From: Helichrysum umbraculigerum
Taxonomy: Eukaryota; Streptophyta; Magnoliopsida; Asterales; Asteraceae
Direction of reading: 5' to 3'
Length of the DNA: 64,000 nt
Assembly: GCA_949592205.1 (NCBI GenBank)
Contig: CATIUR010000004.1
Coordinates: 64,515,837-64,579,836, forward strand
Below the pieces are notes generated by a model that did not search any database, was not told the DNA's origin, and saw only the letters and a list, made by a program, of their open reading frames with translations. The stretch's first letter is position 1. The number at the start of each line of letters is the position of its first letter. Both the position numbers and the translations under genes were made by a program. This document shows, piece by piece, positions 43,041 through 54,161 of this stretch.

Positions 43041-44545
43041 TGATAAACGCTCAAAAGTACTATATTTTAGTAGTATTTTACCCCAATTCTTGGATGTTTC
43101 TATTGCATTTAATTAAGTTTAGATATTGATTTCGTTCATATTTGCAATTAGATGTGGAAATGGAGCGTTTATGAAGAAAGGAACGGAAAACAGTCAATGA
43201 CCGAGTTAAACGATGCATATTTGAAGAATAAAGTTGAAGAAAAGATAAAATGAAGAAAACCGTCTGAAATTTACATCCTTACACCGTATGGATGTGGCGG
43301 TGGAGGCCCTGTGTTACGCGGACGTGGGCCGGGCTTGAAATCAATCCATACGCCGTATGGATCAAAAGCACAGAAGTATAAAAACGCGTAAAAAAACCTT
43401 AAAATCACAGTTTTCGTTTGGTTTTCGTTTTCAGTCGATAAAATATGAATATTTAGGTTTAGTTATGAATTAGTTTAGCTTTTTGGAGGCACGTGGAGTC
43501 AAGATTGAGGGTAGTTCGTGTTGATTCTTCGTGATTCGTCTTTATAATTCGGTATAACTTCTTTTATTTCGATTTCATTGAAGAATTTGATGTTGAATAA
43601 TCTGAGTTTTTACTGTTTTATGATGAATTGAATATCCAAAGTGATTGTGTAATTGATTGAACTCGGATTATGATTGTTGAACGATTATTATTACGTATTG
43701 GCTAAGTTATTTAATTGAAAACGATTATATTGCTCGTGAAACCTTGTTTATTGGTAACTAGTAGTTATTTTTGCTCAACGTGATTAATAAGATTAATGAG
43801 ATTGAGTTCCTTTAAGATTATTGATTATTGATAGTCATTATTTTAGGGTTGTGACTATTGCTAAATAGATTGAGTTTGATAGGTTGAGTATACAATAATT
43901 ATCTACTTTAAAATGAACAAGACAATAAGTTAATTATTGGGTATTGTTGAGTCATACCAATAGAGTTAATTATAATTAGTTGTGAATGTTTAATGCATAA
44001 TTTAGGGAAAGGCACACAATTGACTGATCATCTTGTGATATTGGAACCAGTGTTTTATGTTGGACCCTAGATTGTAGGAATTAGTTGGACCCGAAACGTT
44101 GGCTAGTTCACATTCAATTTAATTATCATTGAAGAATTTGGTATTAAGTTGATATAAAAGAATCACAATTAGATAATCAATACGTGATGAATCAGGATAT
44201 ATGAATCTGAGTGACGTTAATTATACAATTACTTATTCCTTCATATTAGTATTTGTTATTAATTATTTATTATTTTAATTTAAGTTTTTATTTAGTTAAA
44301 TTATTTCAATTTAATGTTTTCTAAACAAATGTTCGTACGGAACTAAAACGCCCCTTTTATTTACCGTTTTCCTAGTTAATTGTTAATTTCTATTTTTAAT
44401 AAATCCATCGTTCCCTGTGTTCGAATCTGACTTACCAAATCTATATTTACATTCGATCGGGTATTCTTGCCTGGTTGCTTGAAAGTATTTATTAGGTATT
44501 TCTATTTATAAATTATAAAATAAGACGCGCTTTCATAGCACATCA
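43041..44545 (+). repeat. B1 3' LTR (1505 bp)
   Basis: Complete LTR, TGATAAACGC...CACATCA. It is followed at once by T2 integrase sequence at 44546. Confidence 0.93.
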
Positions 44546-46289
44546 TTTAGTTTTCCACATTTTCCAAAACGAATGACACCTTTCCAAGGTGAAACTTTGA
44601 GTAGTACTCGATCCCCAACCTGGAACTCGAGTGGTTTGCGTCTCACGTCAACATAACTTTTCTGACGATCACGTGCGGCTTTGAGTTTGTTTTGAATACC
44701 AACGATTTTCTCGGTGGTTTCATGAATGATTTCCGGACCAGTGAGCTGTCTATCTCCCACTTCGGTCCAACAGATAGGTGACCGGCACTTACGACCTTAC
44801 AGTGCCTCAAAAGGTGCAGCTCCAATACTGGTATGGTAGATGTTGTTGTACGAAAACTCGCACAATGGTAGATGTTTCTCCCAGTTTACACCGAAGTCAA
44901 CTACGCAGGCTCGTAGCATGTCTTCCAGTGTTTGAATTGTTCGTTCACTTTGGCCGTCGGTTTGAGGGTGGTATGCAGTACTCATATCCAGACGAGTACC
45001 CAATGATTTCTGAAGTGATTGCCAAAAGTGAGATGTGAAACGACTATCTCTATCAGAGATAATTGAGATGGGAACGCCGTGTCGGGTTACGATTTCTTTC
45101 AGATAGATTCGAGTGAAGCGTTCCATTTTGTCGGTTTCCTTGATCGCAAGGAAATGAGCAGATTTCGTGAGACGATCGACGATCACCCAAATGGTATCGC
45201 AACCGCTCGATGACTTTGGTAATTTGGTTATGAAATCCATGGCGATTTGTTCCCATTTCCATTCAGGAATGTTGGGTTGTTGGAGTAAACCAGAAGGATT
45301 TTGATATTCAGCTTTGACTTTCGAGCAAGTAAGACACTTGCTGACGTACGTGGCGATTTCAGCTTTCATGTTTGGCCACCAATAAAATTCCTTGATGCCA
45401 TGATACATTTTGTCGGACCTCAGATGAATAGAATATTTGGACTTGTGAGCTTCATCCATCACCAAGTCTCGCAGGTTCCCAAAACTAGGCAACCAGATTT
45501 GATTAGAGAAATACCTAACTCTATTAGGTTTGATTTCGAATTGTTTATCCATGCCTCGCAAGGCTTCGTCTTTGACATTATCAGGTTTGAGTGCTTCGAG
45601 TTGAGCAACGAGAATCTGAATGTTTAGATCATTATGAATAGTCATACTGAGGGCTCGGACTCGAAGTGGTTTTGATCGTTCTTTTCGACTGAGGGCATCG
45701 GTAACAACGTTTGCCTTCCCTGTATGGTATTTGATTTCGCAATCGTAATCTGTAAGCAACTCGACCCACCAACGTTGCCTCATGTTGAGATCCTTTTGAT
45801 CGAATATGTGTTGGAGACCTTTATGGTCGGTAAAGATTGTGCACTTGGTGCCATAGAGGTAATGTCTCCAGATTTTGAGAGCGAACACGACAGCTCTAAG
45901 TTCGAGGTCATGAGTGGTGTAGTTCTTTTCGTGGATTTTGAGTTGTCGTGAGGCGTAAGCAATGACCTTGTCTCGTTGCATCAAAACGCAACCGAGACCT
46001 TGATGGGAAGCATCGCAGTATACCACGAAGTCATCGGTACCTTCGGGTAATGATAAAATAGGAGCACTGCAAAGCTTTTGTTTCAAAAGTTGAAATGCGG
46101 ACTCTTGTTTATCAGTCCAATTGAACTTTTTGTCTTTCTGAGTCAGTGTCGTGAGTGGTTGAGCTATTTTAGAGAAATTTTCAATGAATCGCCGATAGTA
46201 ACCGGCAAGTCCTAAGAATTTCCGTACTTCGGTCGGTGTGGTAGGTGCTTGCCAGCACTTGATAGCCTCGATTTTTGACGGGATCAACA
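44546..46289 (-). pseudogene. T2 RNase H-integrase segment
   Basis: Carries the end of reverse transcriptase, RNase H (VYCDASHQGLG, TDHKGLQ) and integrase (zinc domain around CLTCSKVK, DDE residues in MDFITKLP, SDRDSRF and QSERTIQ). At its upstream end a one-base excess near 46278 shifts the frame (GATCCCGTCAAA where relatives have no extra base). A TAA replaces the Tyr codon of EAL(Y)GRKC near 44797. It stops at GKCGKLN because B1's LTR cuts it at 44545, so the C-terminal integrase tail and chromodomain are lost. Confidence 0.9.
46285..46289. repeat. T3 target site duplication (left)
   Basis: CAACA, repeated exactly at 56478-56482. Confidence 0.95.
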
Positions 46290-48605
46290 TGTAACACCCT
46301 CAAGTTTAACGATTTGCGGAAGCATACATTGGGTGTTACTAATCAATATACAAAGCACAAGATTAATAGCAAACGACCTCTAAATGAGACGTTTGTAAAA
46401 TAGTTACATTTCATAATCAATAATCGTTTGAAAACCGAAGGTTTTCGTATACAAAATGTAATTCCCTAGAGCCCACGCGTATAGCGGGAGATTCTATTAC
46501 ATAACCATAGTTACAAAAGATAATGCCAAAGAATCTCCGTTAAATGCAGTTTGTAAAATCATGCGACTCTAGCTAGTAATCCTGGAGTGATCCTACTCCG
46601 TAAGTGTACCTGAGATACAAAGCTAAAAAGTGTCAACCAAAAGGTTGGTGAATCTCACAGGTTTAGTAATAAGTAGGTGTTATGAACCACAAGTATGTAC
46701 CCGTATTGCTATCAAGCAAAGTAAGTAAATCAGTTAATCAGTACAGTGCCATGAGCTCATAAGTTGAAGCTTAACCGTGTAGTGTGAATATATCACGTAC
46801 CCCCGTGAGTGCTATCCGCACACTCATATGTAACAAATACTAATATGTCTGTTTCTACGTGTAAATCAGTACGTGGTGGCGCTACCACCCCAGACAGGGA
46901 TTGTCAGTCCCAAATGGATCCATCTATTAGTAATCGCGCTTAAGTCCATAACTAACAACTTACGATTAGGAGGCTTTCAGTGGATAAAAGTAACTCATGC
47001 GTTTGTTTGTAATCAGTAATGTTTTCAGTTCAGTACATTGTGTTCATACGTAAAACAGTTGCTAAGTATCTCACCCCAAAGTATAAAACAGTAAAAGTGG
47101 GGCTGTAAGACTCACCTGAGTCAAGCAGTGGTAAATAGCAAGTAGTAGTAAAGCAAGTAGGTTCTCCGAACCCGTAACCTTCTAGTGCCTAAACACGTAA
47201 GGTTAAGTAAGTAGATGTCTCGCAAGACCATCTAGGCTAGTTGTTCATACAACCCGTTGTGTTTAAATGTTGGTTTGTTCGCGTTCGTATCAAAGTATAC
47301 GGCCCGTTGGGGATTTGTTATAATTAAAGTTTATCATTCAATACGCAAATTAAAGTAATTGTAATAGGAAAGTATGTTTTATTATGATTGTTAGGTCGTA
47401 TCGTATAAGGATTTGAGGTTGTAAAAGTTCGACACTTAGTGAAAATGTGTGTTTTCAAGGTTCTGGTTTGTGCGACGTAGCATGCGACGTTGCAAGCAAC
47501 GTAAGGAGCGACGTAGGCAGGTACGTCGCATGATGCGACCTTCGCAAATCAATGCGACGTAGGGGGCGACGTCGCTAATGCGACGTTGGTTCGGTTTGCG
47601 ACGTTAAAGTCTACGTCGCTACGTGCGACGTCCGCAAGTTAATGCGACGTAATAGGCTGCGTCGCTAGTGCGACGTCGAGATTTTTGTGCGACGTAGGTC
47701 GCGACGTCGCAGAGGCCCCTGGCCAGGTGCGACGTAGCGGTCTGTTGGCCGGAAAATGTGCCGAAAACGAGTTTTCCGATTTCCGTTCGGTCCAAATCTT
47801 TTACCCAACCCTTATATGAACGTAATAAGCCTATTTAAACCATAATCTAGTAAAAATGATCAAAAACGAGAGATGTCGGGATTTGTCGGAAACTTACAAA
47901 TTGTCGGATTGAAAATCCGAAAAGGTGAAGTTGTAGATCGTGTGATGGTGAACGTTTTCTTCCAAACGGTCAAGTAGATTCGGTTGCGTTTAGTGGTAGT
48001 ATTTGGTAGTTTTGATGGTGGTGGTGTGGTGGTGAATTAGAGAGAAAAGAAAGAAAGGGAAAGAAGAGAGAGAAGGAGGAAGTGAGAATGAGGAAAGAAA
48101 AGAGAAAAGTTGGGGGTTTTGATGGAAGCCCCCACTTTTCAGTCCACGCGCTGTGCTCCGTGCGGTGTTCGTTTCCTCCGTCGTTTAAACGTTAAATATC
48201 CATTTTACGCGTTTAATTATTTTTATAAAATTACAAATCTTGTTAAATAATTTATTTAAATTATTTCTTAAATCTTTAACAGTTTAAATTAAATTTTATT
48301 GCTTTCGTCTTTAAATCGCGTAAGTTTTAATCGTGAAATACGATGCAGTTACTAATTGTTATAAAATAGCATTTCGGTCATAGTTGCGTTATTTTAGTTT
48401 ATAAACCTTTGTTCACCAACGTCCGTTTTTAACCGAATAGAATTTCATTCTATTTAAGTTGTGTACGATTTAAGCCAAATCGCAAAGTTGTATATATATT
48501 CACCAATATATAATCTGATACATAAATTAGCCTAACACAGAACTAATTACATGTATTAACAAAGAATTAGGCGCTAATACTAGCCCTAATTTGCCGGTTG
48601 TTACA
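46290..48605 (-). repeat. T3 3' LTR (2316 bp)
   Basis: TGTAACACC...GGTTGTTACA. GCGACGT palindromes lie at 47471-47740 and a purine-rich run (CT-rich on the sense strand) at about 48035-48110. Confidence 0.95.
47471..47740. repeat. GCGACGT palindrome cluster, T3 3' LTR
   Basis: Same motif family as T1, with different spacing and order. The two T3 LTR copies differ at several units. Confidence 0.9.
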
Positions 48606-48618
48606 TTCTCCCCTTGTT
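48606..48618 (-). other. T3 polypurine tract
   Basis: Minus strand AACAAGGGGAGAA immediately before the 3' LTR. Confidence 0.88.
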
Positions 48619-48638
48619 AAAAGAATTTCGTCCCGAAA

Positions 48639-51600
48639 TTAGTTCGATTGCACGGTCGGTGCGTTGTCTGGGAAGAGATGTGGGTATTTCTGTCGCATTT
48701 GGTCTTCCCGTTCCCAGGTGAATTCAGGACCACGTCTAGAATTCCACCTGACTTTTACGATGGAAATACGACTCTGTTTTAGTTGTTTGACCTCGCGGTC
48801 CATGATTTCCATAGGTTCCTCGACAAAATGAAGTTTGTCATCGATTTGAATTTCGTCGAGTGGTATAATCAGTGTCTCGTCAGACAGACATTTCTTCAGA
48901 TTAGAAATGTGGAATGTGTTGTGAACGCTGCTAAGCTCAGCAGGAAGTTGCAGGCGGTATGCCACTGGACCAATCTTTTCAAGGATTTCAAATGGTCCGA
49001 TGTATCTAGGGTTTAGTTTGCCTCGTTTTCCGAATCGAATGACACCTTTCCACGGTGCCACTTTGAGAAGTACCTTGTCCCCTACTTGGAACACAAGGTG
49101 TTTGCGTCTCATGTCAGCATAGCTTTTCTGACGATCACGCGCGGCTTTTAGTCGGTTTTGTATGCCGACGATCTTTTCAGTTGTTTCATGTATGATTTCT
49201 GGACCGGTGAGTTGTGTATCCCCCACCTCAGTCCAACAGACAGGTGACCGGCACTTACGACCGTACAGTGCCTCGAAGGGTGCAGCCTTTATGCTGGTGT
49301 GATAACTGTTGTTGTACGAGAACTCGCACAATGGTAAGTGATTTTCCCAGTTTTTACCGAAGTCAACTACGCAGGCTCGTAGCATGTCTTCCAGTGTTTT
49401 TATGGTTCGTTCGCTCTGGCCGTCGGTTTGAGGATGGTAAGCTGTACTCATATCCAGACGAGTACCAAGAGATTTTTGCAGTGACTGCCAGAAGCGAGAA
49501 GTAAATCGAGCATCTCGGTCGGAGATGATTGAGATGGGCACGCCGTGTCTTGACACGATCTCTTTCAGGTAGATTCGTGTCAAACGTTCCATCTTATCAG
49601 TTTCTTTGATGGCTAGGAAATGTGCAGATTTAGTGAGTCGGTCAACGATCACCCAAATGGTATCGCAACCGTTAGAAGTTTTCGGGAGTTTAGTAATGAA
49701 ATCCATGGTGATCTGCTACCATTTCCATTGTGGTATTTCGGGTTGTTGTAGCAAACCGGAAGGTTTTTGGTGTTCAGCTTTAACTTTGGAACAAGTAAGA
49801 CACTTGCTAACATAGGTTGCAATGTCAGATTTCATGTTGGGCCACCAATACATTTCCTTGATGCCGTGATACATTTTGTCGGCACCGGGGTGTATCGAGT
49901 ATTTAGACTTGTGAGCTTCATCCATCACCAAGTCTCGCAGGTTCCCAAAACTTGGTAACCAGATTCGATTCGAAAAGTATTTGGCCCCGTTAGGTTTCGT
50001 TTCAAATTGTTTGTCCATGCCCCGTAAGGCCTCGTTTATCAAGTTTTCTGGTTTGAGTGCTTCGAGTTGAGCGGTGAGAGTTTGATTGATAAGGTCGTTG
50101 TGAATGGTCATACTGAGAGCTCGAACTCGAAGTGGTTTCACTCGTTCTTTTCGGCTTAAGGCATCGGCGACAACATTCGCCTTGCCTGGATGATAGCGAA
50201 TTTCGCAATCGTAATCAGTGAGCAACTCGACCCATCGACGTTGCCTCATGTTGAGATCCTTTTGATCGAAGATATGTTGGAGACTTTTATGGTCGGTAAA
50301 GATTGTACACTTGGTACCGTATAAGTAGTGTCTCCAGATTTTCAGAGCGAATATGACAGCCCCCAACTCTAGGTCATGAGTTGTGTAATTCTTTTCGTGG
50401 ACCTTGAGTTGTCGAGAGGCGTAAGCGATAACCTTGTCTCGTTGCATCAGCACGCAACCAAGACCTTGGTGTGAAGCATCACAGTATACCACGAAGTCGT
50501 CGTTGCCTTCGGGTAAGGATAAGATAGGTGCACTGCAGAGTTTCTGTTTTAGTAGCTGGAAAGCTGACTCCTGTTTGTCAGTCCAATCGAACTTCTTTTC
50601 TTTTTGAGTCAGTGCAGTGAGAGGTAGGGCTATTTTCGAAAAATTCTCAATGAATCGCCTGTAGTATCCGGCGAGTCCTAAGAATTGGCGTACCTCGGTC
50701 GGTGTAGTAGGTGCTTGCCAACACTTGATAGCCTCGATTTTTGAAGGATCGACATGAATCCCTTGATTGTCAATGACGTGTCCAAGGAATTGAACGGTTT
50801 GCATCCAGAACTCACACTTAGAGAATTTGGCGTATAACTCTTCGTGTTTGAGCAGCTCTAGGATGGTTTTCAGGTGTTGAGCGTGCTCTTGTTCGTTGCG
50901 CGAGTAAATCAGAATGTCATCAATGAAGACGATAACAAACTTGTCAAGGTAGGGTTTGCACACCCGATTCATAAGGTCCATGAATACAGCTGGTGCGTTG
51001 GTTAAGCCGAATGGCATCACTTGGAATTCATAATGCCCGTAGCGAGTTCGGAAAGCAGTTTTTGGGATGTCATCGTCACAAACTCGGAGTTGGTGATAAC
51101 CTGACCGTAGATCGAACTTTGAGTAGAGACTCGACCCCTGAAGTTGGTCGAACAGGTCATCGATGCGAGGAAGTGGGTAACGGTTCTTGACAGTTAATTT
51201 GTTGAGTTCACGGTAGTCGATGCACATGCGGAACGAACCGTCTTTCTTTTTCACAAACAGGACCGGAGCTCCCCAAGGTGAGGAACTTGGTCGAATAAAT
51301 CCCTTGTCCAGGAGTTCCTGTAACTGAGTAGACAACTCCTGAAGTTCGGATGGGGCTAGTCGGTAAGGGGCTCGTGCCACGGGTGCTGCGCCGGGCACAA
51401 GATCAATAGAGAATTCGACTTGTCTAGTTGGCGGTAGGCCAGGCAAGTCTTCAGGAAAGACTTCTGGAAAGTCTCGAACAATAGGCACATCCTCGAGTCG
51501 CTTCTCCACCGACTTTTTCTCCATAACGTGTGCGAGGATTGCCTGGTACCCTTTTCTCAAGTATTTTCGGGTTTTCATGCAAGAAATGATATTTATTCTC

Positions 51601-53051
51601 GTCCCACCGGTCTCCCCTTGTATGCTCAAAGTTCCACCGGTGACGAGAGGAATGCGTACAATTTTCTCAAAACAAACGATTTCGGCTCGGTGCTTGGACA
51701 ACCAATTCATACCGACGATGATGTCAAAGCTGCCGATTTCGACAGGTATCAAGTCAATTGAAAAGAGCTCGTTAGCTAGGTTCAAAGTGCAATCAGGTAT
51801 CACACTGTCGGCCTCAATAAGTTTTCCGTTTGCCAATTCTACAGTGTACTTAGAATCTAAGGCAATAGGTGTGGTGTCTAGTAGTGGATAAAACTCATCA
51901 GAAATAAAGCTCTTATCAGCACCAGTATCAAATAATACAGATGCAGTCAAGTTGTTGAGAAGAAACGTACCCGTGACCACATTCGGGTCTTGACGGGCTT
52001 CCCCAGATTTCAGCACAAAAGCTCTTCCTCGAGCATTGTTGTTGTTCTTGTGGTTGTTGTTGTTCAGTTTCGGGCAGTCTTTCTTGAAATGCCCCGTACC
52101 GTTGCACCCATAACAAGTCTTTGGTGCTGAGGTGTTGGTGTCAGTGGTGTTTGATCTACAATCCTTAGCCAAGTGTCCAAATCTCTTACACTTGCTACAG
52201 GGACACGAACCATGGTGGTGTCGTTGGCACTTTGAGCAATAGGGCTTGGTTCCCTTGTACGCTCCCTTGTCATCAGAACTGGAGGTGTAGGCTTTAATGG
52301 TTTCAGGTTTCTTGGTTTGGTGGTTGTTGTGGTTGTCGGACCATTTTCTTTTATTGCTGTTGGAGGATGGAGTGGGTGGTTCTGGGTCCTCGTTCATGGC
52401 TAGAAGTTCATGGGCCAACCGAATGGCACCATGAAGAGTGGTTTGGTTTGATGAGGCGACATTTCCCCAGACGGGTTCCGGGAGGCCGCGGATGTATTTC
52501 TTAATCTTGTCGGGCCCAGTACCTGCCATAGCTGGGCGAAGAACAGTAAGTTGTTGGAATCGGGTGGTGTATCCGACGATATCAGTTCCTTGTACTTTTA
52601 AGTTCCAGAACTCTTCGTCCAGCTTGTGAAGTTGTTCGGACGGGCAATACTCATCAGTGAGCATTTTCTTCAGATCCTCCCAAGGGAGTAGATAAGCGGT
52701 GTCAATCCCCACGGACTGGGTATAGGAATTCCACCACGAGAGGGCACCATCTTCGAGAGTGCAGGTGGAGAATTTGACCTTGTCGTCTTCCGCACATTTG
52801 CTGATGCGGAAAACGAATTCCATCTTTTCGAACCATCTGATAAGTCCGATGGCTCCTTCGGTTCCCTTGAAGCTCAAGGGTTTGCAGTTTTGAAAATCCT
52901 TGTATGAACAAGGTTTAGCAGCAGAGGTTTCAGCGGCATCGCTGTTTCTTGTGGAGTTTGGTGGAGTATTTCGAGCCAAGGCTTCAGTAACAGCCTGGGT
53001 TATGAGTGACGTGATTTGAGCATCAGTATAAGGTCTTGACTTTGGCGGCAT
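48639..53051 (-). pseudogene. T3 gag-pol-chromodomain polyprotein (one stop)
   Basis: A frame of 1470 sense-length codons starting MPPKSRPYTDAQ, with gag, two zinc knuckles (CSKCKRFGHLAKDC, CYGCNGTGHFKKDC), protease DTGA, reverse transcriptase FIDD, RNase H, integrase and chromodomain (EEPMEIMDREVKQLKQSRIS to the YPHLF end). The only defect I see is TAG at 49716-49718 (codon 1112), where T1 and T4 have GAG (Glu) in the WKW(E)QI segment, between the integrase zinc domain and its DDE core. The frame continues unchanged on both sides. The protease has the full segment missing in T1. A stop here would leave Gag, protease, reverse transcriptase and RNase H but remove the integrase core and chromodomain. 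Confidence 0.95.
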
Positions 53052-53347
53052 GACTCTTCAATAAAAGAAATGAAGGTACATGAGATTTTGTAAGAAAATT
53101 ATATTTATTACAGATGTACATGTATAAAGATGGAAATACATAACATCAATATGGAAAAGGATTATGGCAATTAATATGAGTCGAAATAGCAAGGAATATT
53201 TGATAGATGATACGAGTTCAAAGGTTACATCCTACGGATGTGTTACAAAAGATGTCGGGAATTGTTACATCCGACTGGAATCATAAAGTAGTGCTTAGAT
53301 AGTTACTAGATTACAGGATAGTTTACAAAACAAAGACTAAGCTAGTC
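53052..53347 (-). other. T3 spacer between pre-gag ORF and gag
   Basis: 296 bp, non-coding, closely similar to the T1 spacer. It ends TTGAAG|AGTC before ATG on the minus strand (candidate acceptor, AG near 53056). Confidence 0.65.
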
Positions 53348-53833
53348 TTAACGTAGGTTAATCTGTTCCATCATTTCGATGAGACGATCCACAGTATTTG
53401 CCAGTCTGCTGGCTTGTCGAGCATTGTCTTCAGCTAATGCTAGTCGCTGTACCAATCCACGGGTATATTCCTCCGTTTCCCGTGAGCGTTGTTCACACTC
53501 ATCAAGTCTGTGTTTCAAAAGAGCGGTTTCCACGCTTATCTCCACCACTTTGTTGAAAAGAACGTCCACATTATTAATGGTGGTTTCGTGATCCTCAGAG
53601 ACTTGTTCGATGCGTTCAAGTGATGTAAGTCTCCAGTTTTCGTTTGTTTCCTGCAACACGACATCCATGGTGCGAAGTCGTTGCTCGTGTTGGTTCACCC
53701 TAGCAGCTAAGGCCGGCAAGGTGAAGTGAGTGGAGTACGGGCCAGCTCGAGGCAACCTGTTGTTCCTCCTTGCTACCCTTGGGTTCTGCGACCCGGATTG
53801 AGAACGAGATGAATCGGATGGGATGTTTTCCAT
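53348..53833 (-). CDS. Pre-gag coiled-coil ORF of T3
   Basis: 161 residues, intact (MENIPSDSSRSQSG...MMEQINLR), the same length as in T1 and similar along its whole length. Most differences are in the coiled-coil middle, for example DVLFNKVVEISVETALLKHR against DIIRNQIIEIRVENALLQQR, where polar heptad faces change but hydrophobic positions stay. Preserved in three complete elements and near-complete in T2. Confidence 0.82.
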   Translation of the reverse strand: MENIPSDSSRSQSGSQNPRVARRNNRLPRAGPYSTHFTLPALAARVNQHEQRLRTMDVVLQETNENWRLTSLERIEQVSEDHETTINNVDVLFNKVVEISVETALLKHRLDECEQRSRETEEYTRGLVQRLALAEDNARQASRLANTVDRLIEMMEQINLR

Positions 53834-54145
53834 TTCTGAGACAAAGCGTTAGTAAGATTGAGGCCTATATTCATATAGTCCCTATATAATATAGCCTATT
53901 GAGTGTCTAACATAAACATGTGTAAGTCTCGGTTCTCTCGAAGTCAGAGTCTTCTATTGTACCCTGTTCAGCCATAACCCCTTTCAGATCTTACATCGTC
54001 TTCGCTTAATTGTACATAGTTGATCAGGCTATGTTAAATTAAACTAGTATGATGTAATCACTGAACCGGTTATACCTAATAAGGGATACTGCCTAATGGT
54101 CATAGTCTAGGCTCACTAAATGCAACCTAGTTCACTATAACCTTA
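53834..54145 (-). other. T3 leader with candidate splice donor
   Basis: Contains CGATGTAAGATCTGAAAG on the minus strand, donor G at 53994. Confidence 0.65.
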
Positions 54146-54158
54146 GGCTCTGATACCA
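54146..54158 (-). other. T3 primer binding site (initiator Met tRNA)
   Basis: Minus strand TGGTATCAGAGCC, three bases from the LTR. Confidence 0.95.
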
Positions 54159-54161
54159 ATC

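Larger units (their letters stand above)
35885..44545 (+). mobile_element. B1: LTR element without pol, encoding unknown proteins
   Basis: Plus-strand element: 5' LTR lacking its first 31 bp (35885-37338), tRNA-Asp primer site (37345-37362), structured leader, ORF1 (37700-38911), an internal promoter-like module (39270-39420), broken ORF2 (40282-41539), a 1.5 kb non-coding tail, polypurine tract and full 3' LTR (43041-44545). No protease, reverse transcriptase, RNase H or integrase motif is present, so it would depend on enzymes from a partner, most simply an Athila element with the same primer. The left flank is A gag and the right flank is T2 integrase, so the junctions are not those of a simple insertion. 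Confidence 0.85.
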
